From positions 22,709,589 through 22,773,588 of the forward strand of contig OY294048.1 in NCBI GenBank assembly GCA_958510825.1: a DNA stretch of 64,000 nucleotides. The letters are read 5' to 3'. Under the pieces are notes generated by a model, which did not search any database, was not told the origin of the DNA, and saw only the letters and a list, made by a program, of their open reading frames with translations. The first letter of the stretch is position 1; each line of letters begins with the position of its first letter. Of the stretch, positions 43,243-53,924 are shown piece by piece. The DNA is from Brachypterus glaber. Taxonomy: Eukaryota; Arthropoda; Insecta; Coleoptera; Kateretidae. A program made the translations under genes and the position numbers.

Positions 43243-43470
43243 GGACGCAAAATTTTTTTTTACTGATTTCAACTCTAAATGGTCTAAAACGTCGAGAAAT
43301 TAAAAAAAATGCAAAAAACTGCAAGTCGATATCTCATGTAGAAATGGAGTTAGAGAGTTTACACCCAGACAGACAGACAGACAGACAGACGTAAAATTTT
43401 TTTTTACTGATTTCAACTCTAAATAGTCTAAAACGTCGAGAAATTAAAAAAAAAAAACGTGGTCAAAGAT
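43153..43470 (+). repeat. About 157-bp tandem duplication with (CAGA)n core
   Basis: GCAAAAAACTGCAAGTCGAT begins near 43155 and 43311. Each unit has GAAATGGAGTTAGAGAGT, a CAGA tract of different length, and AACGTCGAGAAATTAAAAAA. Confidence 0.93.
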
Positions 43471-43634
43471 TTTGACTTTTCGGCGAAGATTTCAATACAT
43501 CCGCACTCTTAATAGCACTAAGTGCAGATGTAAAAAAGGTAACTTTTTTAACTTGTTAAAAATAAATAATATATATCTGCCCCCGATCGACAGCGTGCAA
43601 TAGGTTCTTGAAACCAATAACTGCTTCCTTTTTT

Positions 43635-43885
43635 GGACTGTCGATAGGTTTATCCAGTCTCTGCTTTTAGCAGTAGATGTCGATAGCTGTTTTTGCTTTT
43701 CCTTGTAACGATTTTTAAACTCTATATAGAGATATATGGAAAGGATTTGATTTTCGTAGTTGTCCCTACTACCGATATGTGGCTCTGAAGAGCGTTAATC
43801 AAACAAAAGTCGTTTTAAGGAATAGTAAAATGTTTTATATAGATCTTTTAAATTTTTAAATATCAAACAATTTAATTTAGTTTTT
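43635..43885 (+). repeat. Repeat E, left inverted copy
   Basis: Reverse complement of 47518-47812: TTTATCCAGTCTCTGCTTTT, GTTGTCCCTACTACCGATAT, CAAAAGTCGTTTTAAGGAAT and others. Confidence 0.88.
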
Positions 43886-44099
43886 AAAATAATAGTATAT
43901 TACGCACCAAGTACGAGACCTAGTTGTTTGTACACGAGATTGCTAGTGCACGAGAGTGCTTATTTTTTTACGAGTCGGAGCCAAGTAAAAAAAGCACTCA
44001 CACTACACTAAACCCCCATATCGAAAAATTTACCATACACTTCTAAAAGAGCTAGAAACTTAAAATTTGATACCTGCATGGAATATCCCCCCACGAACC

Positions 44100-44580
44100 C
44101 AGAAAAAATGGAAACTTGACTTTGTCGTGACAAAATAGAATATCCCATCAAAAACCGAGACAATTGTGACAAAATCGTGACAAATAGTGAGGAAAATCCC
44201 AACAGAAATCCTGACATGTGACAAAACTGAGAAATCGTGGGGAAAATCCCAACAAAAAATGTGATGATTGTGATAAAATCTTGAGAAATCTTCAGGAAAA
44301 TCCAAACAAAAATCGTGATAATTGTGATAAAATCATGAGAAATCGTGAGGAAAATCCCAACAAAAATTGTGACAATTGTAATAAAATCGTGAGAAATCAT
44401 GAGGAAAGTCCCAACAAAAATCGTGAGAAATTGTGAGAAATCTTGGGGAAAATCCCAAAAAAAATAGTGATAATTGTGATAAAATCGTGAGGAAAATCCC
44501 AACAAAAATCGTAACAATTGTGACAAAATCGTGAGGAAAATCACAGCAAAAATCGTGAAAATTGTGACAAAAATTGTTAG
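44100..44580. repeat. Minisatellite, about eight units of 42-55 bp
   Basis: GGAAAATCCCAACAAAAATC recurs about every 42-55 bp with TCGTGA.AA.TGTGA blocks between. Because unit length varies in steps compatible with 3 over long stretches, the minus strand stays open for 194 codons (44008-44592) and reads as Phe/Ile/Thr-rich repeats; that frame is a by-product, not a gene. Confidence 0.88.
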
Positions 44581-44624
44581 GCATAGGCACAAAATATAAA
44601 AAAAAACTTATCTCATTAAAATAA

Positions 44625-45520
44625 CTTTAGTTTTGGGTGCCTTCAATTATTACGCGACACTTTTTAGGAAAAAACTCATAGTCTCTTTTCACACAAAAGT
44701 TTAATCTATTTTGGGTAAGTTGGCACAGTAGGTGTGAAATAATAATAAGTCCAAACCTAACCATATAATATAATTTAAATTATTTGAATGCCATTTTAAA
44801 GCTATTTCATACATAAATTTTAGAAATTGCTATTTTGGCCAAAAGTAAAAAAGCTAAAGTGGTCTAACTAACATTGTTTCAACACTCGTTATTTTCCAAA
44901 CAAAACCAACTATGGAAACAGTTATACATGAAATAGTGTAGTACTACCTTTAAACTATACTATAAAATTATTTTTGGGTGTTTCCAAGTATTACGTAACA
45001 CTTTTTAGGGTATATTAAATGAGCCTGTTTTTACAAAAAAAAGGTCACCATATGAATAATTTTAGCTTAAAACGCACAAAAAATGTTGTATAAAATATAA
45101 AAAGACCCACAATTAAAATTTTAATTAGTTTTATGCCACTTTTAAGCTATTTTACACATAAATTTTAGAAATTGCTATTTTCGCCAAACGTGAAAAAGCT
45201 AAAGTGGTCTAACTAACATTGTTTTCAACACTCGTTATTTCCCAAACAAAACCAACTATTGCAACAGTTATACATGAAATAGTGTAGTATTACCTTTAAA
45301 CTATACTATAAAATTATTTTTGGGTGTGTCCAAGTATTACATAACACTTTTTCGGGTATACTAAATGAGCCTGTTTTTACAAAAAAAAATGTCACAATAT
45401 GAATAATTATAGCTAAAAACTCACAAAAAATGTTGTATACAATATAAAAAGACCCACAAATAAAATTTTAATTAGTTTTATGCCACTTTTAAGTTATTTT
45501 ACACATAAATATTAGAAAAG
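44625..45520 (+). repeat. 345-bp tandem array, about 2.5 units
   Basis: GCCA.TTTTAAG.TATTT begins at 44790, 45135 and 45482. Units share AAGCTAAAGTGGTCTAACTA, ACACTCGTTATTT and ATGAGCCTGTTTTTACAAAA. A partial unit precedes 44790. Confidence 0.92.
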
Positions 45521-45535
45521 TCACATGCAAAACTG

Positions 45536-46445
45536 GTCCACTTCCCCAACATGGTATCAGATACCTTAAGTTTGTTTCTATTAAGCTATGATAAATAATT
45601 TTTTTACATTTTGTATTTAAATAGTGTGAACATCTGAATAGGGCTCCTATTAGTGGTACCATTTTTTTTATGGTATGTGCTATGTGCTTTTCCCAGTTAA
45701 GTTTATCATCTATACAAAGTCCCAGGTATTTGTAATCGCTAACTTGTTTCAGACTAGTGTTATTAAAAGTTATGTTTACATTTTGAGGACTAGGTTTAGA
45801 TTTTTGTTTTATGAGCATAAACACAGTTTTGCCTACATTAATACTAAGTCTATTTTTACACAGCCACTGAGAATATAACTTTAAATTTGAATTTATTCTA
45901 TTTATCAATATATTTATATCCTTGTCACTAAAAATAAGCACAGTATCATCCGCAAAGGTAATATACTTAGCTTTCAGTCTTAAATATTGCAAGCTGTGAA
46001 CATAAAGTAAGTATAAAAGTGGGCCAAGTACACTCCCCTGCGGCACACCCGTGTTTACCTCAGTCTTGTCACTCGCTACACCATTTAAAACCGTAAATTG
46101 TTCTCTATTTTCAAGGTACGTTTTCAAGAGTTTATAAATTTTACCTTTGAATCCCATTGAACGCAGTTTTCTTAATAGTGTAGGTATGTCCACTGTGTCG
46201 AACGCCTTTTGTAAGTCTATAAAAACTAGGATCACATATTTATTTTCATTTAGTTCAGTGTGCACATGTTCCAATAACTCGGTTGTTGCTCCTAAGGTAC
46301 TTGAATTTTCTTGGAATCCAAACTGGGATAAATCAAAATTAAATGTTGTTTTTATAAAATCAGTTATTCTTCTTTTTAGAACTATTTCAATTATTTTCGA
46401 AAATATACTTATTATAGATTTAAAAAGAGTAAGTCGTGCATTTAC
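45536..46445 (-). pseudogene. LINE reverse-transcriptase domain fragment
   Basis: Minus strand, one open frame: ISIFSKIIEIVLKRRI, LSQFGFQENSSTLGA, FIDLQKAFDTVDI (first catalytic Asp), NTGVPQGSVLGPLLYLLY, YITFADDTVLIFSDK (catalytic Asp pair intact), QWLCKNRLSINVGKT, DYKYLGLCIDDKLNWEKH and ETNLRYLIPCWG. Then the sequence leaves LINE homology at the edge of the 345-bp tandem array. The N-terminal endonuclease is absent and the normal beginning of the palm is cut near 46445, so both ends are truncated though about 300 residues remain without a stop. Jockey/CR1-like by motif style. Confidence 0.85.
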
Positions 46446-46479
46446 CTGCTTAAAAAAATAGATAATGTTAATTCGATAA

Positions 46480-46950
46480 ACCGAAAGAAAAGCTAAAAAT
46501 AAAAGAATCTTCACGATTGAAGAGGATGAAGTTTTAGAAAACTACACTGATAAAAGAGTTTATTTGCGTCAACTAAATATTTGGTTGGATATGGTCAATT
46601 AAATTATTTGGTTGGGACAAATAAATTTTATTTGAGTCAAATAAATATTTAGTTCATGTAAACAAATATTTTAATTGCAAAATGATTTATTAATGGGAAC
46701 AAAATCATTTATTTGGCAGAAATAAAATTTATTTGACTCACATAAAGTTTATTTGTCCCAACCAAATATTTAATTGGCCATATCCAACCAAATATTTAGT
46801 TCATGCAAATAAACAGTTTTATCAGTGTATGCAACGGATAATCCTTTTGCTAACGGAGTAGTTACTAAAGAAATCTGCAACCAGCTAATGCTAATGAATT
46901 ATGGGAAATAATTTTGGAAGGATGGAAAAACCTGGATAATTACATTTTTT
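46480..46950 (+). other. Possible decayed ORF interrupted by the MITE
   Basis: Removing the MITE and one TA joins KRIFTIEEDEVLENY to ATDNPFANGVVTKEICNQ, then after a frameshift ANELWEIILEGWKNLDNY. A short SANT/Myb- or MADF-like flavour is possible but I do not recognise the family; this is weak. Confidence 0.2.
46545..46827. mobile_element. TA-flanked palindromic MITE, CACTGATAAAA family, copy 2 (283 bp)
   Basis: CACTGATAAAAGAGTTTATT ... ACAGTTTTATCAGTG with TA at both sides. Same family as 21143-21394, sharing TATTTGGTTGGATATGG; almost fully self-complementary. Confidence 0.92.
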
Positions 46951-47009
46951 TTTAATTTGGTAGAATCAATGCCAAGGCTACATAAAGTTATTCAGGAGAA
47001 TGGTGATCC

Positions 47010-47130
47010 AAATAAATACTAAAAAGAATTTGAATTTTTTTTTTTTAGTTTTTAATGGAAAAAAAGTTTTTAATAAAAAAAAAGTATTATTAATTGTAAT
47101 AAGTTATGAAATATAATTTATTTATAAAAA
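47010..47130. other. A/T homopolymer-rich segment
   Basis: Runs of T then A; no feature. Confidence 0.4.
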
Positions 47131-47156
47131 AAAATAAAAATTCTTGCACAAATACA

Positions 47157-47202
47157 AAGCTTTCCCAAAATTTTGAAAATTTTCAAAATGGGAAAGCAAA
47201 AC
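47157..47202. repeat. Short hairpin repeat
   Basis: GCTTTCCCAAAATTTTGAAA followed by its near-exact complement; related to 28770-28815. Confidence 0.75.
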
Positions 47203-47517
47203 AGACCACACTGCTTTAAGTCATTTTTATGACATGGCAGTCCATAACCACAAGTTTAAAAAAGTAAGATTAAAAAGGCCACCCAAATGATCAATATATT
47301 AATTTAACCGTTTTTTTTTTTTGTAATTCCTCGACTGTACTTAGAAAATCAGTTTTGCCGTATTTGAAATAAAACCTTAGATTATTTTAATGTTTATATA
47401 TATATACAAATATACGACTCATTCATGCAGGCCGAAAAAGTATTAAAACACTTGGAGGTTCCCAAATTATAGAATCCCAAACTTGGTCAAAATTTCAACT
47501 TCCCAAATATAAAATAT

Positions 47518-47812
47518 AAACTAAATTAAATTGTTTGATATTTACAAATTTAAAAAATCTATATAAAACATTTTACTATTCCTTAAAACGACTTTTGTTT
47601 GATTAACGCAGTCGTCCCTCCGAAGTGACTGATCGATTTCGTGCTTTTTAGCACTCTTCAGAGCCACATATCGGTAGTAGGGACAACTACGAAAATCAAA
47701 TCCTTTCCATATATCTCTATATGGAGTTTAAAAATCGTTGTAAGGAAAAGCAAAAACAGCTAGCGACATCTACTGCTAAAAGCAGAGACTGGATAAACCT
47801 ATGGACTGTCGA
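47518..47812 (-). repeat. Repeat E, right inverted copy with 47-bp insert
   Basis: Pairs with 43635-43885. Carries about 47 extra bases (about 47606-47652, GCAGTCGTCCCTCCGAAG...) absent from the left copy. Confidence 0.85.
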
Positions 47813-47819
47813 CTTAAAC

Positions 47820-47912
47820 ACCCCCTGTGGGGGTGCTTAGAGCTTATTTCACCAGGGGGTGCTCAAAATCATACTAGGGGGTGCTGAGCACCCTAGCACC
47901 TCCCAGTTACGG
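47820..47912. repeat. GGGGGTGCT-rich segment with hairpins
   Basis: CACCCCCTGTGGGGGTG folds tightly and GGGGGTGCT recurs three times (about 47832, 47857, 47879). A locally GC-rich island in AT-rich DNA; origin unknown. Confidence 0.6.
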
Positions 47913-47974
47913 GCCTGATTATACGTTAGTCCAAACGATTTTTGAGAACACAATAACCAAGAACGAATAATCCA

Positions 47975-48070
47975 AACGACTTGAAATTTTCAGGAAAAAT
48001 CAAGTTATACAGGGGAAGATCCCTATTGTTTTTGAAAGTAATCCCCAAAAACAAAAAAGTTATGGGGGCT
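47975..48070 (+). repeat. Dispersed repeat D, fragment
   Basis: GGGGAAGATCCCTATTGTTT and GAAAGTAATCCCC parallel the inverted 2130-2210 and 42600-42650. Confidence 0.7.
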
Positions 48071-48454
48071 TAATAGTTATTTTCTTAACTAGTGTATTAA
48101 GTGGATAAAATCACTTAATACACGAGTTGAGAATTCAATTTTATCCAACACCTTTTATTTTTAAATAAAAATCTATAATTTTGCGAAAAATTATGTCAAA
48201 AATATTAAGATTAAGTTTTCTTAATACTGAAATAATAGGTAGCCATGGCCTAAGTATGCCTATTAAATATAAACAATTGCTAGTTTTACATTTCTTACCA
48301 AACGTCAAAATGGACGCGATATTTATAGAATAAATTTTGGTTAAGATCAAAAGCCGTACGTAAAAGAGTGGGTGAAAAATTTTTTAGTCACTAGTGGAAA
48401 AAACTCACTTTTGACATTTAAAATAGTGCTCAAAACAAGTGTTTCTGTGAACGT

Positions 48455-48640
48455 GTTGGATAATTTTTTTTTTTTAATTTTTTTTTTTTGTAAATGTGAT
48501 TTTACCTTTTTTTTATTTATTTTTTTTTTAATCAAATTTTTTTCGTTTTTCGCAAAAAGAAAATTAAAAAAAATGATTTTTTTTTATTTTTTTTTCTTTT
48601 TTTTTTAATTTTCCTTTAAAAAAAATCTTTTTACCACTAC
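48455..48640. other. T-rich homopolymer segment
   Basis: Long T runs with short interruptions just before the LINE fragment. Confidence 0.8.
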
Positions 48641-48654
48641 TATTGAAGAAATCA

Positions 48655-50600
48655 TTTTTACAAAAGCAGCATTGTACAAATACTCAATCGTAGTAAGGGA
48701 TTTTAATATGGACCAAAGGAAAAGAAAACAGATCAACGAGTTCCTCAAAAGTGCAAGTTTTCTCAAAATTGACACAACACCTACTTTTTTGATGCCTAAC
48801 AATACAGACTCCACTCCCGATATAATTTTTTACTTCCACGATCTTAAGAACAGTATTAAAGCAGTATTACTTACAAATGAACTGGGATCTGATCACTTAG
48901 CCTTTAATATTAAAATCGACCTACACACAGCTATTCCTTACTATCAAGAACCGGCTAAGTACAATTAAAAAAAAAATGAATATGGAAAAAGTGAACAATG
49001 AACTACTCGAGTTTACCAGGTTACCCGAGAATGTCAAGATCACTCCGTCGGTTATATCTTCGTTCCACAAAAAACTGTCAGACGCTATTCTAGATAACAC
49101 TCCAAAATTCAATCCTTCACACCTCGCAAATACGCTCCCTTCATACATTATTAGACTAATTAAACGCAAGAGGAAAATGTACCGCGAATACCAACAACTT
49201 CTTATGCCCGACATGAAACGCGAAATCAACAAATTAATTAACGTCATACATAAATTAATGCAACAGTTTAAAAAAAGTCAATAGTTACAAGCTTGTCAAG
49301 AAATAAACAATCAAAATGGTAAAAATTATTGGAGCCAGATTAAAAAGCTATCTAAATACAAACCTAAAACAAAAATCGCCACCATAGTTGAAAATGACAT
49401 CTGTTATTCCACCGATGAAGAAAAAGCTAACATCTTTATAGAAAACTTTCAACATATATATTCCTCCCAAGAGAATCCCAACTTTGATCCTTAAAACTAC
49501 TACTACTACGTTCCCAGGAATTTCCTGTTTCTCACGAATCAATCAGTGAAGAAGAGTACTACAAAATATTAGAGACGGGTAAAAACACGACTTCGGGAAA
49601 AGCCAACATCACTCTTGATATGGTTAAAGAACTTGACCCAGAAATACACTCCTTTATTATTAAATTGTACGAATTCTGTCTAAATCACCACTTTTTCCCA
49701 AAAGAATAGAAAACTGGCTACATTACTATGATTTCCAAAACCAACACGGACCTCTCCCTAGATAAAAATTACGGACCAATTACCCTACTCCCGACTTTAG
49801 GTAAAAATCTTGAAAAGATAATTAAACAAAGAATTGAAGATGCTATTAATGACAAAATACCTAAGTACCAATTTGGATTCCATCAAAAGAGCTGCACACT
49901 ACTTCCATTGACAGTCCTGACCTCCAATATTCAAACCACCAAACTCAACAGAGGAAAATCTGCAGCTCTTTTGCTAGATGTACCAAAAGCTTTTGACAGC
50001 GTTTGGCATAAAGACATCTTATTTAAAATGAAAGTACTCGATGTTTGAGATTATCTTATACTTATCACCAAAAGTTTCTTAAAGGACAGATACCTACAAG
50101 TCAAAATTAATTCCTTTTTTTCTTCTTTTTTTTTACTCAGAAACAAGGTGTCCCCAAGGATCCCCATTATCTCCCCTTCTCTACAATATTTTCAGCACTT
50201 TGGTATCGCAAGTGGAGACAAACTATTAATGCTCGTAAATCACAGCGCATTACCTTTACAATCCTAAACCACACTCTCCTTCCATCTCTCAACAATGTAA
50301 TCATCCTTCCCACCAAAAATGTCAAGTATCTGGGTATGCATCTCGATAGTAAGCTAAACTTCAACTATCACAAAAAATTAGCTAAGGCAGCTACAATCAC
50401 CAGAGTCAGTCACTTTAGAAGCCTCACCTTCAGGAACCAAGGAATAAGCACACACTGCAAGCAGAATTTACAAATCCATATACAGACCACTACTGGACTA
50501 CGGTCATTGCGAAATCTGACCACAACAGCAGCATACTACAACTTTTCTGCATTCCTCTTACTCCGGAGGTGGAAAAATCATTGTATGATATTTTAACAGA
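48655..50600 (+). pseudogene. Jockey-like LINE ORF2, 5'-truncated and decayed
   Basis: Endonuclease end: YSIVVRDFNMDQ (Gly of GDFN replaced by Arg), DIIFYFHDL, ELGSDHLAF. Linker 48976-49284 and on to about 49690 with several stops. Palm: KNYGPITLLPTLGK, KYQFGFHQKSCT, LLLDVPKAFDSVWHKDILF, GVPQGSPLSPLLYNIF, then directly WYRKWRQTINARKSQ, TKNVKYLGMHLDSKLNFNYH. The roughly 55-60 residues that normally lie between PLLYNIF and WxxKWR, including the (Y/F)ADD catalytic box, are missing. The copy has many frameshifts. The family's first steps (nicking and priming) are therefore lost. Confidence 0.8.
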
Positions 50601-50639
50601 TCCCAGAAACTTTTTTTTATTATATACACTTTTTTTGCC

Positions 50640-51725
50640 TTTTGCAATTTTTATTTATTAATTTTTTTGCATTAAAGAAAGTTATTTATTATTTTCATAT
50701 TTTTAAGGACTTACATTTAAAAATTTAGCTATATACGGGCTGAAGGACTTCGGTCGATGGCCATTTGTATAATATTGTTATTTATAATGTGTATTATATA
50801 TTATTATTAAAAAAAAAATCTTTTTTTAATGTTAAAATATTTTTATTTATTTTTTTTTTTTGAAAATTTATTTTTATAGATATTTGTAAAAATGAACATG
50901 CCATTTACTGTTGAATAGTATATAATTGGATGAGTATCATTACATATCTTCACGGCTTGTTTTTACTTAACATGTTAGCGATCGGTGTATTAACAAAAAG
51001 TGAAGTCCTTGGCACATATGTAAGTTAATGTAAAGCGACACCATATTGATCTTACGGTGTCCTGGAGGCAAATCTATGTCTGACAGCCCTTAAACCTCAC
51101 CCGGTCCTTAACGTGTTAAAAGTCTAACGTGTTTTTCTAGAAATTATAATTAGCCTCGGTATCATTGTTCTCATAAATATTTATCCATGTTTTTTTTACT
51201 GAGATCTTCCTTTAGAGTAACAAAATTAATTTTTTTATAGGTTTTTTTAGGGACTTTAATAACAAAAACATTTTTTGGTATTCGGGTGGGTACTGTTAAA
51301 AACGAGAACATTTAATTTTCTTGGAAAATATCAATAAGTTTGCCAATTTGTTTTATTAAAATTTAATAAATTTACGTTTAAATACCGCTCCCTCTAAAAT
51401 TTCTATATAAAATTTATTCAAATTTTTATAGTAGTTTTTTAAATCATTAATAAATATAATAACATCGCAGCCTATAAGGTCTATAAAAAGCTGTTAAACT
51501 ATTGATTATTTTTTTTTTGTATGTAGCTCTTAGTATGTTCAATAGAGTGGTCCCCAAATTTAAAAAGCGGTTTAGAAACAATTTGAATGCATGGGTATGT
51601 AGACCCATATGACAATATATTTTGAACAAAAATTCAACCCGATCGCATTACGGATACGACCGCACAGTGGTTGAAAAATTTGCAATTTCAGTCATTTTAC
51701 GAGCTTCTTTGTTTTTGAAACTCCT
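50640..51725. other. Unassigned AT-rich DNA
   Basis: T-rich LINE-tail-like sequence near 50600-50900, then nothing recognisable. 51100 onward has AT-rich sequence without motifs. Confidence 0.4.
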
Positions 51726-53724
51726 AATCACCAGATTTTAAAATATTAAACTATTATAATTTTAAATTTTTGCCTAATACGTGCTTTTAATTTGTTTAAA
51801 ATTTACCATTGATAAACCCTTCCTAAATGATAGTACAGTGGGTCTTAATATTAAAAATGGGGTCATTTCATCACCCTTTCTCATTTATTTTCACTTACCC
51901 ATCTAACGGGTTTTAAAATGTTAACGGGCACAAGGCTAAGCTTGCACCTGAATACCTATTGGAAAGGCCTGCAAAATGTTGGCCCAATCCAAAAACGTTT
52001 AGAGGTCGCGCAAAATAGATTTATGTTAAAAAACACAAGATATTACCACATTTTTCGCAGCATCAAAGGGAATATATCTTCAAAAAGTGTTCAAAAGTCA
52101 AATTTTGACAAAAACTTCCAAAAGCCAGTTGGAAGCAATTTTTATTTTTAATATTGGGTATATACATTAATCCACCATCTTGAAAAATGGCGTCTAATTT
52201 GTAATATTGCATATAACTTAAAAACGAATTATCGGATCAAAAAATATCCGATTGCCAGGTAGAAGAATGTTACTAAAATGCATTATTTATTTTTTTCAGG
52301 ACACAGTGGCTAAATATATGTATATACCGGGTGTTTCAGGAAGGTTCACACCCCCTTAACTTATTTATTTTTTTAAGTAGGATAATGAAAATTTGCAGGA
52401 GCTACATTATGTATAATTTACGATTTTTCGAGATTGTTAAAAAAAATTACACTTACGGTTTCGCTGGAAATGAATCAAACTTTCGATTTTTTAAATAGAG
52501 CACCCTGTATATTTTTACATTTTTTGATTCAGAAATAAATTCTGAGAAAAAGCATGAGTCACTTGTCAATTTTTGACAGGTCATGTAATTTTTTATTTAA
52601 ATTTATATTTTAAATCTTTGGGGTTTTAATACCAAGTTCTTCCAAATTAACTATTCAAATGTGGCATCAAAATGTTCGCAAGAAATTCTCTCTCATTTTA
52701 ACCTAATAAGCCACCCTTTTTCCATTAAAAAAAATACTTATGGAACAAAGTATGTTTTTCGAACTTGTAAGAGCCCATTAAATATAGAGTTTTGAGAAAA
52801 AACAAAATAGTATTTTTCTTAAGATACTAGACAAAAAATTAAACGAATAAGCTAATTCAAGGCACTATAGATTTAATGAAAATTTAAATAACAAATGACA
52901 TGACCCGTCAAGAATTGACAAGTGACACATGCTTCTTCTCAGAATTGATTTTTAAATCAAAATATGTAAAAATATACTTTAAAATCATTTAAAATCGAAA
53001 GTTTGATTCATTTCCGGTGATACCGGAAGTGTCAAAAATTTTTTAACCATCTCGAAAAATCCTAAATTATACATAATGTAGCTCCTGCAAATTTCACGAT
53101 CCTACCTAAAAAAATAAAAGTTAAGGGGTGTGAACCACCTTCCTGAAACACCCGGTATATACATACATTTGGCAAGCGTGCCTTTTACCTGGCAATCGAA
53201 TATTTTTGATCAGATAATTCGTTTTTAGGTTATATGCAATATTACAAATTGAACGCCATTTTCCAACATGGCGGATTATTGTATATACCCAAAATTAAAA
53301 AAAAAAATAATTGTTCCAACTGGCTTTTGGAAATTTTTGTCAAAATTTGACGTTTGAACGCTTTTTAAAGATATTTTTCCTTTGATGCTGCGAAAAATGT
53401 GGTAAAATCTTGTGTTTTTTAACATAAATCGATTTTGCGCGACCTCTAAACGTTGTTGGATTTGGTCAAAATTTTGCAGGCTTTTCCTATAGGTATTCAG
53501 GTGGAAGTTTAGCCTTGTGCCCGTTAACATTTTAAAACCCTTTAGACGGGGTAAGTGAAAATAAATGAGAAAGGGTGATGAAATGACCCCATTTTTAATA
53601 TTAAGACCCACTGTACTACCATTTAGCAAGGTTTTATCAATGTCAAATTTAAAAAAAATTAAAAACACGTATTAGACAACAATTTAAAATTATAATAGTT
53701 TAACATTTTAAAATCTGGTGATTA
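51726..53724. repeat. 2-kb nested palindrome
   Basis: 51726-52622 is the reverse complement of 52868-53724, with scattered differences and small indels (AATCACCAGATTTTAAAAT, AGTGGGTCTTAATATTAAAA, AGAGGTCGCGCAAAATAGAT and their complements). The outer arms are about 0.6 kb each; the inner 52327-53155 has its own ends. The right arm runs into the 53725 gap, so the palindrome is incomplete. Confidence 0.9.
52327..53155. mobile_element. Inner TIR element of the palindrome (829 bp)
   Basis: Starts CCGGGTGTTTCAGGAAGG, ends CCTTCCTGAAACACCCGG, TA on both sides. Arms about 300 bp; loop 52623-52867. A fragment of the same family is at 27455-27605, supporting independent mobility. No coding sequence. 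Confidence 0.82.
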
Positions 53725-53924
53725 NNNNNNNNNNNNNNNNNNNNNNNNNNNNNNNNNNNNNNNNNNNNNNNNNNNNNNNNNNNNNNNNNNNNNNNNNNNN
53801 NNNNNNNNNNNNNNNNNNNNNNNNNNNNNNNNNNNNNNNNNNNNNNNNNNNNNNNNNNNNNNNNNNNNNNNNNNNNNNNNNNNNNNNNNNNNNNNNNNNN
53901 NNNNNNNNNNNNNNNNNNNNNNNN
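53725..53924. other. Assembly gap (200 N)
   Basis: Exactly 200 N, located at the outer end of a palindrome arm. Confidence 0.99.

Noticed and set aside
44008..44592. 194-codon minus-strand open frame as a membrane-protein gene
   Set aside because: It coincides exactly with a minisatellite; overlapping frames in both strands are open for the same reason.
41164..46445. Endonuclease (41 kb) and reverse transcriptase (46 kb) as one LINE
   Set aside because: Both are on the minus strand but in the wrong order, since the endonuclease would come after the reverse transcriptase.
47820..47850. Helitron 3' end at the CACCCCC/GGGGGTG hairpin
   Set aside because: It is followed by CTTAG, not CTRR plus T at the right distance, and neighbouring repeats of the motif suggest another origin.
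48141..48608. Lys/Phe-rich frames in the T-rich region
   Set aside because: They are homopolymer artefacts.
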